From: Auricularia sp. M13
Taxonomy: Eukaryota; Basidiomycota; Agaricomycetes; Auriculariales; Auriculariaceae
Direction of reading: 5' to 3'
NCBI GenBank assembly: GCA_037042915.1
Contig: CM073198.1
Span: 1,426,001 to 1,490,000, forward strand
Length of the DNA: 64,000 nucleotides
Shown here: in pieces, positions 1 to 9,555 of the stretch
How the letters are laid out: the number at the start of each line of letters is the position of its first letter
How positions within the stretch are numbered: position 1 is the stretch's first letter
Translations under genes and position numbers: made by a program
Notes under the pieces: generated by a model
Told to the model about the DNA's origin: nothing
Databases searched by the model: none
What the model saw: the letters and a program-made list of their open reading frames with translations, nothing else

Positions 1-59
1 TTTTCCACCGGAATTCCACCTGGAATCCTCCTGGAACCAGGGGGCAGTGTCAGGTTCTC
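1..59 (-). mobile_element. Terminal piece of an 8-bp-TSD MITE, cut by the window edge
   Basis: These bases are the reverse complement of the left end of the complete 467 bp element at 11870-12336 and end in the same terminal bases (reverse complement GAGAACCTGACAC). Directly after position 59 comes Copia coding sequence, so this copy sits inside the Copia element. The rest of it lies outside the window. Confidence 0.8.
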
Positions 60-1104
60 TGCATCATAGCCGTCCACGTTGACGATATGCTGTTAGTTGG
101 TGACACGGTAGCCGTCGAAGGCGCTGTAAAGTCATTGGCGACTCAGTTCACAATAACTGATCTTGGTGAGGCACGATGGTTCCTGGGAATGCGGATTTCT
201 CGCGATCGTACCGCGCGAACTATTCATATCTCACAACGCGCGTACGCAGAACAGGTGCTCCGTGACTTCCACATGGAGAACTGCCACTCCGTCTCCACGC
301 CTGCCGTCCCAGCACAGTACCTCACGACCGGCGGCGAACTCACTCCGGCCGAACGCGAGTACATGTCGCGCGTCCCATTCAAAGAGCTCGTCGGCAGTCT
401 CACCTGGCTGGCAATCGTCTCTCGCCCTGACATCTCGTACGCGCTACAGCACGTTTCCCAGTTCTCTGTGTCCCCTCGTCCGGCCCATTGGCACGCCGCG
501 AAGCGCATCCTCCAGTACCTCAAGGGCACGCTCGATTGGGGCATTCTCTACGCACCGCACTCTACCCCTGGTCTTTCTCTCCCTGCTGGCTATGTGTCTC
601 CTCAGATTGCTCAGTTCCATGACGGTCATGACTCCTGTGCTTTCACCGATGCGGACTGGGCGAACTGCCCCGACACACGCCGCAGTACCTCGGGCTATGC
701 GTTCATGCTCCACAACTGCCTCATCTCTTGGAGCTTGCGTAAACAGAAGACGATCGCGCTGTCTTCAACTGAGGCGGAGATACAGGCTGCGAAGGAAGGT
801 GCCAAAGAGGCGATCTGGCTCCGCGACCTACTGCACGAACTAGTCGGCGCCTCAGGTTCACTTCCTCTACACATGGACAACCAGAGTTCGATTGCGCTCA
901 CTGGCGACACTAAACACCACGACCGTACGAAGCACATTCAGGTGCAGGCACTCTGGCTACGCGAACGCGTTGCAGACAAGATTTTCTCGGTCCAATACAC
1001 GCCCACGGACGACATGCTTGCGGACATTTTTACCAAGCCTCTCTCCCCGATGAAGCATCGCTCGTTCTCACGACTTCTCGGGATGCGTCCGGCTTGAGGG
1101 GGGG
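60..1104 (+). mobile_element. Ty1/Copia retrotransposon, 3' part of pol
   Basis: This is the C-terminal part of a Copia polyprotein: the end of the reverse transcriptase (an HVDDM catalytic motif is visible at the start, then the LGEARWFLGM and LVGSLTWLAI segments) followed by RNase H (SSTEAEIQAAKEGAKEAIWL, then HHDRTKHI and the terminal IFTKPL block). That order is typical of Ty1/Copia. The open frame runs 87-1097 and a purine-rich tract precedes the LTR. The 5' part is beyond the window and a small DNA transposon interrupts it at position 59, so it is a fossil fragment. Confidence 0.9.
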
Positions 1105-1375
1105 TGTTAGCGCAAGCCCAGTGCCACTGCGTGGCACTCTCCCGATACTATATAGTCTCGCTGCCGCTGTTCCGACTACCCCCAGTCTATTGCTTTGCTC
1201 ACTACGACTGGGGGTATGTTCCGCACCTTTCCCATGTTCTGTATACTGTATCTCACATGTCCATTAGTGCTCACGCGTGGTATCCACGCCTAATAGGTTC
1301 GCAATCCCAGTCTATTGCTTTGCTCACTACGACTGGGGTGCTCACGCGTGGTATCCACGCCTAATAGGTGTATAT
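1105..1375 (+). repeat. 3' LTR of the Copia element (right end approximate)
   Basis: It starts with TGTTAGCGC immediately after a G-rich polypurine tract (about 1093-1104), as expected for a 3' LTR. The right end cannot be fixed because the 5' LTR is outside the window. A TATATAG sequence at about 1150 is a possible promoter element. It contains an internal duplication, listed separately. Confidence 0.6.
1181..1368 (+). repeat. Internal duplication of two hairpin-forming units in the Copia LTR
   Basis: A 33 bp unit that begins CCCAGTC and ends GACTGGG (its own stem) occurs at 1181-1213 and 1306-1338. A 30 bp unit containing GCGTGGTATCCACGC (a short-loop hairpin) occurs at 1268-1297 and 1339-1368. 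The copies are identical or nearly so, which suggests a recent tandem duplication inside the LTR. Confidence 0.8.
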
Positions 1376-1800
1376 TGAAGAATGGATGGTCAAGTGTCAG
1401 ATTGTGAGTCTGTGTGGGGGGAGGGGGAAGACTGGCAGCAAGGTTGGCCGGTGTGGTGAGTGAGAGTAAGGCCTAGCGTGGGTGACCGTACCGCGGGTGA
1501 CACACCCAACCGGGTTGCACCCGGGTATCACCCGGGTATTTGTAAACGGGTAGCGGGTAACCTGGGTATGTCACCCAGGTGGGGTTGGTCAGAGGTCAGA
1601 CATAACACATTCCACCTGAGAGTACCCAAGTGTTCCCACGACAATATATCCCTGTGATGGCCAACAGCACCTGAAACTCTGGGAAAATTCCATGGAATGC
1701 TATGGAATAATAATTCACCATTGAGCAGGTATCCATGTCATCATATTGCAGATTTTTCATCTCAGGGATCACGTCGGGATCATACTGGGATGATAACGGA
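1376..1800. other. Non-coding stretch with CCCGGGTA-type repeats
   Basis: No convincing gene. From about 1476 to 1585 the sequence is built of variants of (A)CCCGGGTA and GGGTGAC, including two adjacent CACCCGGGTAT units, and is largely self-complementary. It resembles a remnant of an inverted-repeat element related in style to the one at 2286-2675. Bases 1600-1800 are A/T-richer and show nothing recognisable. Confidence 0.5.
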
Positions 1801-1802
1801 AA

Positions 1803-1812
1803 TTTATAAAAG
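1803..1812 (+). promoter_or_regulatory. Possible TATA box
   Basis: TTTATAAAAG lies about 55 bp before a CT-rich leader and the ATG at 1865. Spacing and context resemble a fungal core promoter, but there is no independent support for transcription. Confidence 0.3.
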
Positions 1813-1864
1813 GCCAAGTTGTTCGTAATTCCACTTCGTCTCCTTCTGCCCAAGACACCCCAGC

Positions 1865-2793
1865 ATGGTGTGGCTCAAGGCTGTGGGCTTGCTCTTTTGC
1901 CTGGTGTCACTGTACTTTGCTGTCAAGGCACACGTGCACGTCTTTTCCTGACTCTGACCTCGTACTGCTGTCCGTCTCTCTTGCTGGCCCAGTGGCATGC
2001 CGCATCTTTCGTGCTGTCCGTTTGGGCTGGGCATACGTCGTCTGCCACTGGGGTGTCCGTGCCTACGAGTACCGTCGTGTTGTGGTGCAGAACGTCTGGC
2101 ATCGCGTACGATCGCGATGCAAATCACATTGTACGTCACAATGTGGTATCGTGCTGCTACGGCTATATATGTAGATGTCATTCCCTTCGCTCAAAAGGCT
2201 GCACTACTGTCCCTTTCTTCGCAATATTCCGCTGCTGCTGCCGTAATTACTGCTTTGGCTGCAGCTGCAGCCCGTTTACTGCCAACTAGGGATTTGCAAG
2301 GGTTGGGTGACCCTTTGTGGGTTGCTGACCCAACCCTTGTGGGTAAGGGTAAGGGTCAGAGATTTGTGACCCATGACCCTTCGACCCATGGGACTGTGAA
2401 CCCTTTTGTCGATCAGCACACTACAATGCCCCTTGTAGGAACTAGTTTTCATATATTTGGAGGCAAGGGGAATGCTTACAGGAGTGTACAATTCAGGACA
2501 TGTGTCATAGGCACATGGAAGTACAAGATGACAGTCATTGGTAGTCTATTTTATATGGTTACCCACCGTGGGTCACACCCATGGGTAGTAGTATCATGGG
2601 TCAGACCCACAAGGGTAAGGGTAAGGGTAAGGGTCAGCCCGAATTTACCCATGGGTGACCCTTGCAAAACCCTAGCAGTGCCAACATTGCGCCTGCCGGC
2701 TGTCGTTGCCCTCATGGGCCTTCTCATCCTCGGCTGGGTCCCATCTGGGACCCTCTGGGCATGCAGGCCTTCGTCAAAGGCTTCTGATTTGCC
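1865..2793 (+). pseudogene. Possible host gene scrap for a small membrane or secreted protein, interrupted by a MITE
   Basis: I do not recognise a family. The ATG at 1865 opens a 27-residue frame that looks like a signal peptide or membrane anchor (MVWLKAVGLLFCLVSLYFAV). Downstream, an alanine-rich frame (about 2150-2285) runs into the inverted-repeat element at 2286-2675. After it comes a hydrophobic segment (PAVVALMGLLILGW, about 2690-2750) ending near 2793, just before the Gypsy LTR. Splicing between the first piece and the rest is guesswork (a GTGCAC...CCCAG pair lies at about 1928-1990). It could equally be non-coding sequence with chance hydrophobic frames. Confidence 0.22.
2286..2675. 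mobile_element. hAT-like MITE with GGGTAA-rich subterminal repeats
   Basis: The ends are inverted: TAGGGATTTGCAAGGGT on the left and the complement of TAGGGTTTTGCAAGGGT on the right. TAGGG fits the YARNG start of hAT termini. Inside each end are runs of GGGTAA and palindromic ACCCATGGGT blocks. There is no coding capacity. TGCCAAC occurs beside both ends but offset by a few bases, so the target duplication is uncertain. A partial second copy lies at about 61160-61408 in the other orientation. Confidence 0.7.
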
Positions 2794-2817
2794 AACGAAG
2801 GTCATTTACATTCGCGG

Positions 2818-3945
2818 TGTTAAGCCTGCTGTGCCTTGGGGGTTTGGTTGCAAGGATAGTCGAACGTCCGGGCGCAGGGAACACTCGAACGAACAACTAG
2901 AGCCTTCGGTGCGTTATTGAGCACACCGGCTACGTCGAGTAGCACGACCGAGGGACCACGAGCAACAGAGAACTCAGATGAGTAGATCGGGCGAGGGAAG
3001 AACCCAGAGGCGAAGTCGAAGGAGAGAGATAGAGTGTGCGAGGGGCACGACTATGTCGATTTCGTAACTGGGGAGCTAGATACAAAGTCAAGGGTCTTTT
3101 ATACCTGGGGAGGTGATCCGATGTAATCGGAGTGTATCCTAGAGACGAAGGAGAGGGGGCCTCAGATCAATAGAGATCTTTGTCATCGGCCGATAGGATG
3201 AGTAAGAGCGAGTGGGTAAGGTATCGGGGGATCGGACGAATGACGAGAGGCAAATGACTAAGACGAGTGGAGCGAACCGGATATGAACACTATCAATACA
3301 GTAGAGACAAGGCGAGTTAGGTGGATGTATGCGAGTAAGGAGAGAAGCTAGAGATGAGAGGGAGAGGTCTAGAGGTAGAGGACGATGAGGAGAACATATG
3401 GTGGGTGACAGCCGTTTACATCAAGCGGAATAAGCCGAACTTGCAACTGCTTCAGCACCTCGCACACCTACTCTAAACCTCCAATATTGCAGTTTTATGC
3501 TCCTTTCATGTAGCCAAACTAATCCATCGGAGCATCTTTTCGGAAAAACTAAATTGCCTGTTTGGAGGGGTCGATTTGGCCGCGCACCATTCGGAGATAG
3601 CCGTGATCGGTCCCAGATTTGGGTCCGAAAGTTCAAATTTGCCTCAGATTTGGCCGAGCACCAAAAAATACCTCCGAAATTTACGGGACTTAAATTTTCA
3701 TATATAATAGTAAGTAAATAAGTAACAAAGTGAAGTTCCCAAGACTGTCAGACAAAAACTGCGACTTGTCGCAGTTGGCTGTCACCCACCATATCCCAAG
3801 CATATGAACACGAGGGGAGATAAGCCGGGTATTCGGGAGCTTGGCCGAGTTGACTGAGTTGGCCGAGTGACGTAGAGTGACGTAGAGTGACGCCGAGTGA
3901 TGCCGAGAGCACATGGGATCCACGGACGGGGGCACGGGCGTACCA
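2818..3945 (-). repeat. 3' LTR of Gypsy copy 1 (with a MITE inside)
   Basis: On the plus strand it begins TGTTAAGCCTGC and ends GGGCGTACCA, the same borders as the LTRs at 34230-34944 and 42091-42763. It is longer than those only because of the MITE at 3399-3791. The adjacent sequence reads, on the minus strand, as a polypurine tract (AAAGGGGGGATAC) directly before the LTR, which fixes the element's orientation. Confidence 0.9.
3399..3791. mobile_element. Tc1/mariner-type MITE (393 bp, TA target duplication)
   Basis: Terminal inverted repeats TGGTGGGTGACAGCC / GGCTGTCACCCACCA bound a 393 bp insert flanked by TA at 3397-3398 and 3792-3793. The uninterrupted LTR at 34230-34944 shows the empty site with a single TA. 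It has no coding capacity, so a transposase must have been supplied from elsewhere. The TA duplication suggests the Tc1/mariner/pogo superfamily, but these ends do not match either pogo element in the window. Confidence 0.85.
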
Positions 3946-4141
3946 GTATCCCCCCTTTACGTCCTGAGCCCACGAAGGACTGCAGCAACACAAAGTGAAT
4001 ACGAGGAATGAGATAGCACGCACTCGAGTCCGAATGGGGCCAAAACTCGGGTCGGGTTGGAACAGGTCGGACGCAGATTAAAAGTGGTTGGGTCGGGAGT
4101 TGAATCGTCGAACCACTCTTGTCTTCTGCCCGTCGCCCACC

Positions 4142-5360
4142 ATGCCCCGATACGAGTCGCCGCCGCGTACAACCGCAAGACCGTCAGCGCCATCATGAGG
4201 TCGCTCGAGGACGACCCGACGATTGAGGCGCTGATCGCGACGCACGAGGACGCGAAGCGGACGCTCAGCGGCCTACAGTAAGAGGCCGTCGACGAGGAGG
4301 ACGTCGACGAGGAGGACCTCGACGCGATCGAGGCGCTCAGCGCGCGCAGGCGCAAGGCGAAGGCCGAGATGCGCCTGGCGGTGCAGCGACGCTTCGGGAT
4401 GCTGGCCGAGTGCGTGGCCAAGGTCGCGGCGGACGCAGGCGCCAGGGCGGCGAAGAGCCAGGCGTCGCCGGCGAAAACGCCGATCACGAGCACGAAGGCG
4501 CTGGCAAAGGACGCGAGGGAGACCGAGTCGCCGCCGAAGAAGAGGAAGGCGTTGGAGGTATGGGTCGAGCTGCCTCGACTGCGCGACCTGGCTAAGGTGC
4601 GCTTTTGTTTTAGGTCGAGGTCGCGAAAACTGCTCAGGCGCCGCGCAAGGTCGCGCCGAAACCCGCGCCGGTCGCGGTCACTCGCTCGCCGTCGCTCGGG
4701 GCGGGCGAGACGCTCGAGGACGACGACGAGGTCGAGGAGCTTGCGAGCCTGGTGGCGCCGGCCGCGAAGCCCAAGCCGCGCGCCGGTGGCAAATTCACGG
4801 ACAAGTGGCCGGTGGTGCCGTACGGGACGCGGTTCCCGAGCAAGGTGAGTTTTTTGGTCGTTCGTGATTTGCTCGCCGGGGCTGACGTCGAGCAGTGCGA
4901 GGCTTGCGCCAAGCGTGGCGGTCAGTGCGTCCGGCAGCACCGGTCGAACACGTGCACCGCGTGTCATCAGACCCGGGGCAAGTGCACGCACTCGGGCAAG
5001 CCCTTCGTGCCGCGCGGCGAGAAGAGGGCGGCGTGGCCGAGTGCATCGCCCAAACGCCCCAAGAAGGTGCGCATCGTCGAGGGGACGGCGCTGGGGACGA
5101 GGGCGGCCGAGGACCGCGCGAAGACGGCCGAGCACCGCCGGGTCGTGGAGAACCACGCCCAGTGGACGAACAGCTCGGTGCACAACATCGAGCGGATGTT
5201 GTACCGCATGCTGCAGTGGCAAGCGCAGCAGTTCGGTCAGTCAATCGATGAGTCAATTGATGATCCGTTCACGAGCGAGGAGGAAGAGGAGGCCGAGGAG
5301 GAGGCCGAGGAGGAGGATGAAGAAGCGGTCGAGGAAGCGACCGAGGACGCGGACGAGTAG
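4142..5360 (+). pseudogene. Antisense accessory gene of Gypsy copy 1 (fossil of the Zn2Cys6 gene at 35142-36371)
   Basis: It has the same position, orientation and sequence type as the better-preserved gene at 35142-36371: plus strand, between the end of pol and the 3' LTR, opposite to gag-pol. The alanine/lysine-rich N-terminal part, the cysteine cluster (about 4896-4985) and the Glu-rich acidic end (about 5270-5357) are all recognisable. This copy is broken. Its presence in both Gypsy copies shows that the antisense gene is a regular component of this family and not a chance insertion. Confidence 0.75.
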
Positions 5361-5487
5361 GCGATCGGGTAGGGTAGTAGCGGGTGCGACCAAAGTCGCC
5401 CCAAAAATGTAATAAACAACTGTTTCTTGGAACCGAGTGAAAAGCGAGTGAGCGAAGAGATAGCGAGTGAAAAACGAGTGCTTAAAT

Positions 5488-5907
5488 GTTTTCGAATTTC
5501 TTGAGGATTTGCTGGAACTCTTGATAGCTACCGGGAGCGCTGGGATTTGCAGCATAGAAGTCTTGAACTGCTTCTTGTGCGTGTTCGAGATTTTCTGAGC
5601 CCATCTCGGTGGTCTCGGGGTTGTCGGGGGTGCCAATGTGACCGATCCAGCGAATGCGAAAACGAAGGCACGAGTGACGATGGCGATTGTCGATGCATAC
5701 GCTGAGTACTTCGAGCTCGTACTCCTGCTCGCCGTCGACAACGACGGGCGGAGGAGGTTCTTGACGTTGACCGGGGAATGCTTCTTGAGGGTGAGGTTCG
5801 AGTTGCGAGACGTGAAAGACCGGGTGTACGCCAGCGAGGTAGTCGGGTAGGCTGAGAGTGAACGATTGCGAGCTAGGTTGATCGACAATCGGGAACGGGC
5901 CTAGGTA
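5488..5907 (-). pseudogene. Gypsy copy 1 pol, C-terminal chromodomain region
   Basis: This corresponds to 36492-36910 of copy 2: the end of integrase with a chromodomain-like fold (EYELEVLS at the start, RFRIRWIGH in the middle, and an acidic ENLEHAQEAV-type helix in the related copy). It is separated from the rest of pol by the pogo insertion at 5908-9553. Fossil. Confidence 0.85.
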
Positions 5908-6270
5908 CAGTCATGACCCGGTCCTTGGCCCGCTCAAACACATTTCAAAATCCACAGCTCTCCTGTAGCTTTCCCTTGTAGATATTTCGTCATAGATTGC
6001 TATATATATGTCTTAAGATACTCTAAAATATTTCTCAAGGGAGATGAAGAAATTGCACGGGCTCAGCGAATATTCTGCTGAAATGGTGCCAAACTGGTCG
6101 TTCCCGGTCCTTGACCCGGTCCGATATTTGCCTCCGGTCTTTCGTCGCGGCTCGTCGTGCGTCGCCGCACACGCCATCCAAGGCTCTAATCAACATTCTG
6201 CTTCATAATTCGTCTGCTACTGGGTGTGGGATCACTATGCAACCGATATACATCAAAATTGCGGCTTATT

Positions 6271-8458
6271 CTAATCCAAATCCATGTCCTCGTCACCGCT
6301 GCTCTCTTCATCTGAAGTGACAATTTTCTCGGGCTGTGGCTTCTTGCCAATCTTTGGGCGAGGTGGCCATTCCTTTTTGGCCTTCCCCTCGCACTCCAGC
6401 TTCCAGGCCTGTGTTGCAACCTCATGTGCGGCCTTCATTACCTTCCACTTTGCTTCAGCCTCCTCCTTTGCCTTCTTGTTCGCCGCCTTTCGAGCCTTCC
6501 GCCTTTCCTTGCCATCCAACTCGACCTTCCTGCGCTGCTCTTCCTCCTCGATCTCCTTTTCGAGCCCGTCATGGGTCACTGCTCGACCAAGTCCCTTGGG
6601 AAAGTGGGAGCGTGTCTTGTCCTTGTCCCGTTGCTCCTTGCCGTGCAACGAGACATTCAGCTTCTTGATAACAAGATTCTGAATCACCATGGTAGCGTTG
6701 CTGCTCTCCATGATGCCCTGCTGCACCATGCAGAGCTTCTGAGCTGCAGCGAAGGCGTCCCGGATCTCGTCGTACGTCGCCTCGGGGTTCTGAAGCAGAG
6801 TCCAGTCGGGAAGCACAGGACGGGGCACGTGCTCAACGATTGGGGAATGGTTGAGCGCAGCTACTTGAGCAGAGGTGATGCGTGCATCAGAGACCAGAAC
6901 TGATGCCGTCGCAGAGTTGGTAAGTGATGCTTCGAGGGTGCGCCAACGGGATCCGGGTGTAAAATCCCCGGGATCTGGCAGTCGAAAGCGACGCGGTGTG
7001 ACTGGGGGAGCATCGTCGCGCAGAACGGGATCAATCATAAGCGGTGTAGATGAGGTAGATGGGGTGTCATCGGTGGGTGGAGTGGTAGGGCGCGCAAGAT
7101 GGCTCTGCGAGGCCATGACACGGCGAACAGGACTTGGCTGCTCCAACGAGAACGTATGATGAAGTGAAGCAGATTCACTGGGGCGCATTTTGCTCGCCGA
7201 TATGGCATCGTGGTTAAAAGGATAAATGCCGATGACGCTGAAGGCAGCCTTGATGGTCTCCGGCGTGAATGCACGCTGTACAGCTGTGCCAAATACCTAG
7301 ACAATGTAAGTGGCCGAATATAAATCAACAGGAGCATTGCACCTGCGTAAAGTCGCATTTCCTGAGCCCGTTGCCCCCGTGCATCTCCTCAAACGACAAG
7401 ACCTCCTGGGCGTAGATCTGCTTGAGCTGTGCGAATGCGACAACGTCAAGCCCTTGGAGAAGGTGTGTGGTGTGTGGTGGGTAGCAGAGCATGCAGATGT
7501 TGTGCTGCCTGGCAAACTGAAGGAAAGGAAGGCTCAGATGTGACCCATGGTCGTCGAGGAAGAGAACTTGTGTCTTGCCATTGGCCTTGTCCCGCGTCTG
7601 CGGTTCGAAGATGTTGGTCAGCCACCACAGGGCAAGTTCGTTGTCAGTCCACCCAGTTGGAGAGACAGCAAATGCAGCGTTGAGGACATTGTTGCGCCGC
7701 CATTCGCCCTGGATGCGCTGCCCTGCAAAGATGTAGAGCGGCGGAAGGTAGGTACCATCGGCACAAATTGTTGGCAGGACCGTGATATTCTCCCGGTCCT
7801 CAATGCCCTGCTGGTACGCCATCTTGGCACTCGAGCGGCCCAGAATGCGAGTGCGGGTGTGGAATCCCTTGGAGACACCAATCTCGTCGCTGGTGTACAA
7901 TCGTTCGGGGGGGACTGGATCCCCATCGGCAGGCTCGTAGACAAACTTCCAGACAACCTGGTCATAGAAGTGCGAAATGTTCTCGTGATTGGCTGCATTA
8001 GCGCGGACTTTGGCCAGTGAGCGAGACCAGTGACCCTTGATATCGGGTTGGCGAGCAATGAAGCGGTCAATGAAGTTGTGACCAAGAGAAGCACCAGGAT
8101 CACGGGCAGTCAGAAGAGCAGTGGCCACACCATGCAGACCAGAGATGTCAAATCCAAATCCCCGGTCGGCAGAGACGAGTACAAACTGTAGAAGCTGTTC
8201 CTCCTCGGCCTGGGTCAGCTTCCGCTTGGAAGCATTAAAATCGGACATAGAGCGACCACCGTTGTACCAGCGAGCCACAGTGCGATGGGAAACACCCTGC
8301 TCCTTAGAAAAGGCCCGAGCGCCATGCCCACGGCGTGTGGGGCCGGTATAAGCGTCCCGGTCAGCAGTGTAACCGGCAACAGCAGCGGCGGTCCGCAGAT
8401 CGGAATCGACGCGTGCAACGCGCTTCTTCTCCTCTTTAGACTTTGCCCGGGCCACCAT
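6271..8458 (-). CDS. Pogo/Fot1-like DDE_1 transposase, 713 aa, two exons
   Basis: It catalyses cut-and-paste transposition of the surrounding element and acts in the nucleus on the terminal repeats. Exon 1 is 8458-7343 and exon 2 is 7296-6271, joined in phase over a 46 bp intron (GTGCAATG...TCTAG). An N-terminal helix-turn-helix region (SKEQGVSHRTVARW, about residues 56-69) is followed by a CENP-B-like DNA-binding part and the DDE_1 catalytic core. The aspartates are at about residues 191 (TSDEIG), 302 (LDDHGSH) and 338 (LQGLD), the last two 35 residues apart as in DD35D pogo/Fot1 enzymes. The C-terminal IKAAFSVIGIYPFN block is typical of the family. The tail is lysine/glutamate-rich and ends acidic. 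ATG 8458 was chosen because the frame upstream of it lacks family-like sequence. No breaks are visible. Confidence 0.92.
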
Positions 8459-8724
8459 TGGATGAGCGGGTGAAGTACAGGGCAAGAGAAGTGTGTGGCA
8501 GATGCAGGAAGCAGAAGAGCGGCGGAGATGACACGGGCACACGAATTCTGGCTCCGATCCGGTCCTTCCGGACTGTGCCCGCTCATCGTCACTTTGAAGG
8601 CAAAATCAATTTCTGAAATATACAAAAAAATTAAGGAAGCATTCTATCTCATGAATCGATTGAATTATGCAAAAAAACTAGCGCTCAGTGATGTCATAAG
8701 GCTGCCATGGGCGAGGTAACAGTG

Positions 8725-9238
8725 CTACATATTGTTCTGGTCCTCTGCTAAATCTTTCCCATCCTTCTTCGGGCTAGAGTTACCCTGAATAGCACTGGGG
8801 TACTGTACCCTTCCATATTCCAGCCGATCTTGAGCAATAGTCCGAGCTGGACCATACGGGGTGACGAGCGGCTCCTCGGCATGTGCATCCACAACAAGAA
8901 GCACTGCCGACTGACGGGAGCTCTGGACAGCATGAGGCTCAAAGACAAGCTCCTTCCACTGTTCATAATTAACAATGGATGGCTCCTGCCCTGTGTATTG
9001 TGTTGAAGCTAGGCTAGCAGCTGTCGGGGAAGTACTCACCTTGCACAGCTGGTTGGCAGCCTTTTCCATCGTGTTTAGGGTCGATTTGAGTGGCCATCAA
9101 GTCCAGGTATCGATATTCGGGGTGTGCAAATTCAAGCCCTCGAGTTCTGTGAGAGGACTGACTTTTCGGACGAAGAGAAGTTGGTCCAGAACTCCGACGA
9201 GCAGGATCATGCATTTCCTCGTCACCTCGGACACCCAT
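8725..9238 (-). CDS. Second gene of the pogo element, 154 aa, function unknown
   Basis: I do not recognise this protein. It lies upstream of the transposase on the same strand inside the transposon. A two-exon model, 9238-9040 and 8990-8725, keeps frame across a 49 bp GTGAGT...ACACAG intron and gives exactly 155 codons including the stop. The product would be hydrophilic (MGVRGDEEMHDPARRSSG at the start, an HPEYRYLDLMATQ segment mid-way, a lysine/aspartate-rich end KKDGKDLAEDQNNM) with no membrane segment. An additional upstream exon or use of the later methionine is possible. It could be a passenger or regulatory protein, or a piece of host gene captured by the transposon. Confidence 0.5.
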
Positions 9239-9555
9239 ACCCCCAGGTAAATTTGAGAAGCTTGGATAGCAGTATATATCGAGTATGAAAGAGTTATAAT
9301 ACCTCAATACCTCAGGGATAGACGGTCAGAGGTGATGCAGCTTAGGAGGATGCCGAAAAATGCAGGTTTAGCCACCTCTGAGGCCTGCTGCACAACACCG
9401 GCAAGTCCACACATCCTGATACTCCTCTGAAGTCATTTGGAAACACAATGGTATTTTATGCAGTTGGTTTTGAAATTTTATATGAGAAATTGCGGCCAGA
9501 AACTCGGACATGTGTCAAGGACTGGGTCTGTGCCAAGGACCGGGTCATGACCGTA

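Larger units (their letters stand above)
5908..9553 (-). mobile_element. Complete pogo/Fot1-like DNA transposon (3,646 bp)
   Basis: The element is flanked by TA (5906-5907 and 9554-9555) and has inverted ends C(A/G)GTCATGACCCGGTCCTTG. The uninterrupted Gypsy copy 2 shows the empty site near 36915. Inside, on the minus strand, are a two-exon transposase gene (8458-6271) and, upstream of it, a second two-exon gene (9238-8725). Degenerate copies of the terminal CCGGTCCTT motif occur inside (about 6108 and 8557). The ends, TA duplication and open transposase frame suggest a recently active autonomous copy. Confidence 0.93.

Noticed and set aside
1997-2920. A 307-codon frame spanning the MITE and part of the Gypsy LTR as one gene
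   Set aside because: Most of it is transposon sequence. Only the short hydrophobic pieces outside the MITE could be host-derived.
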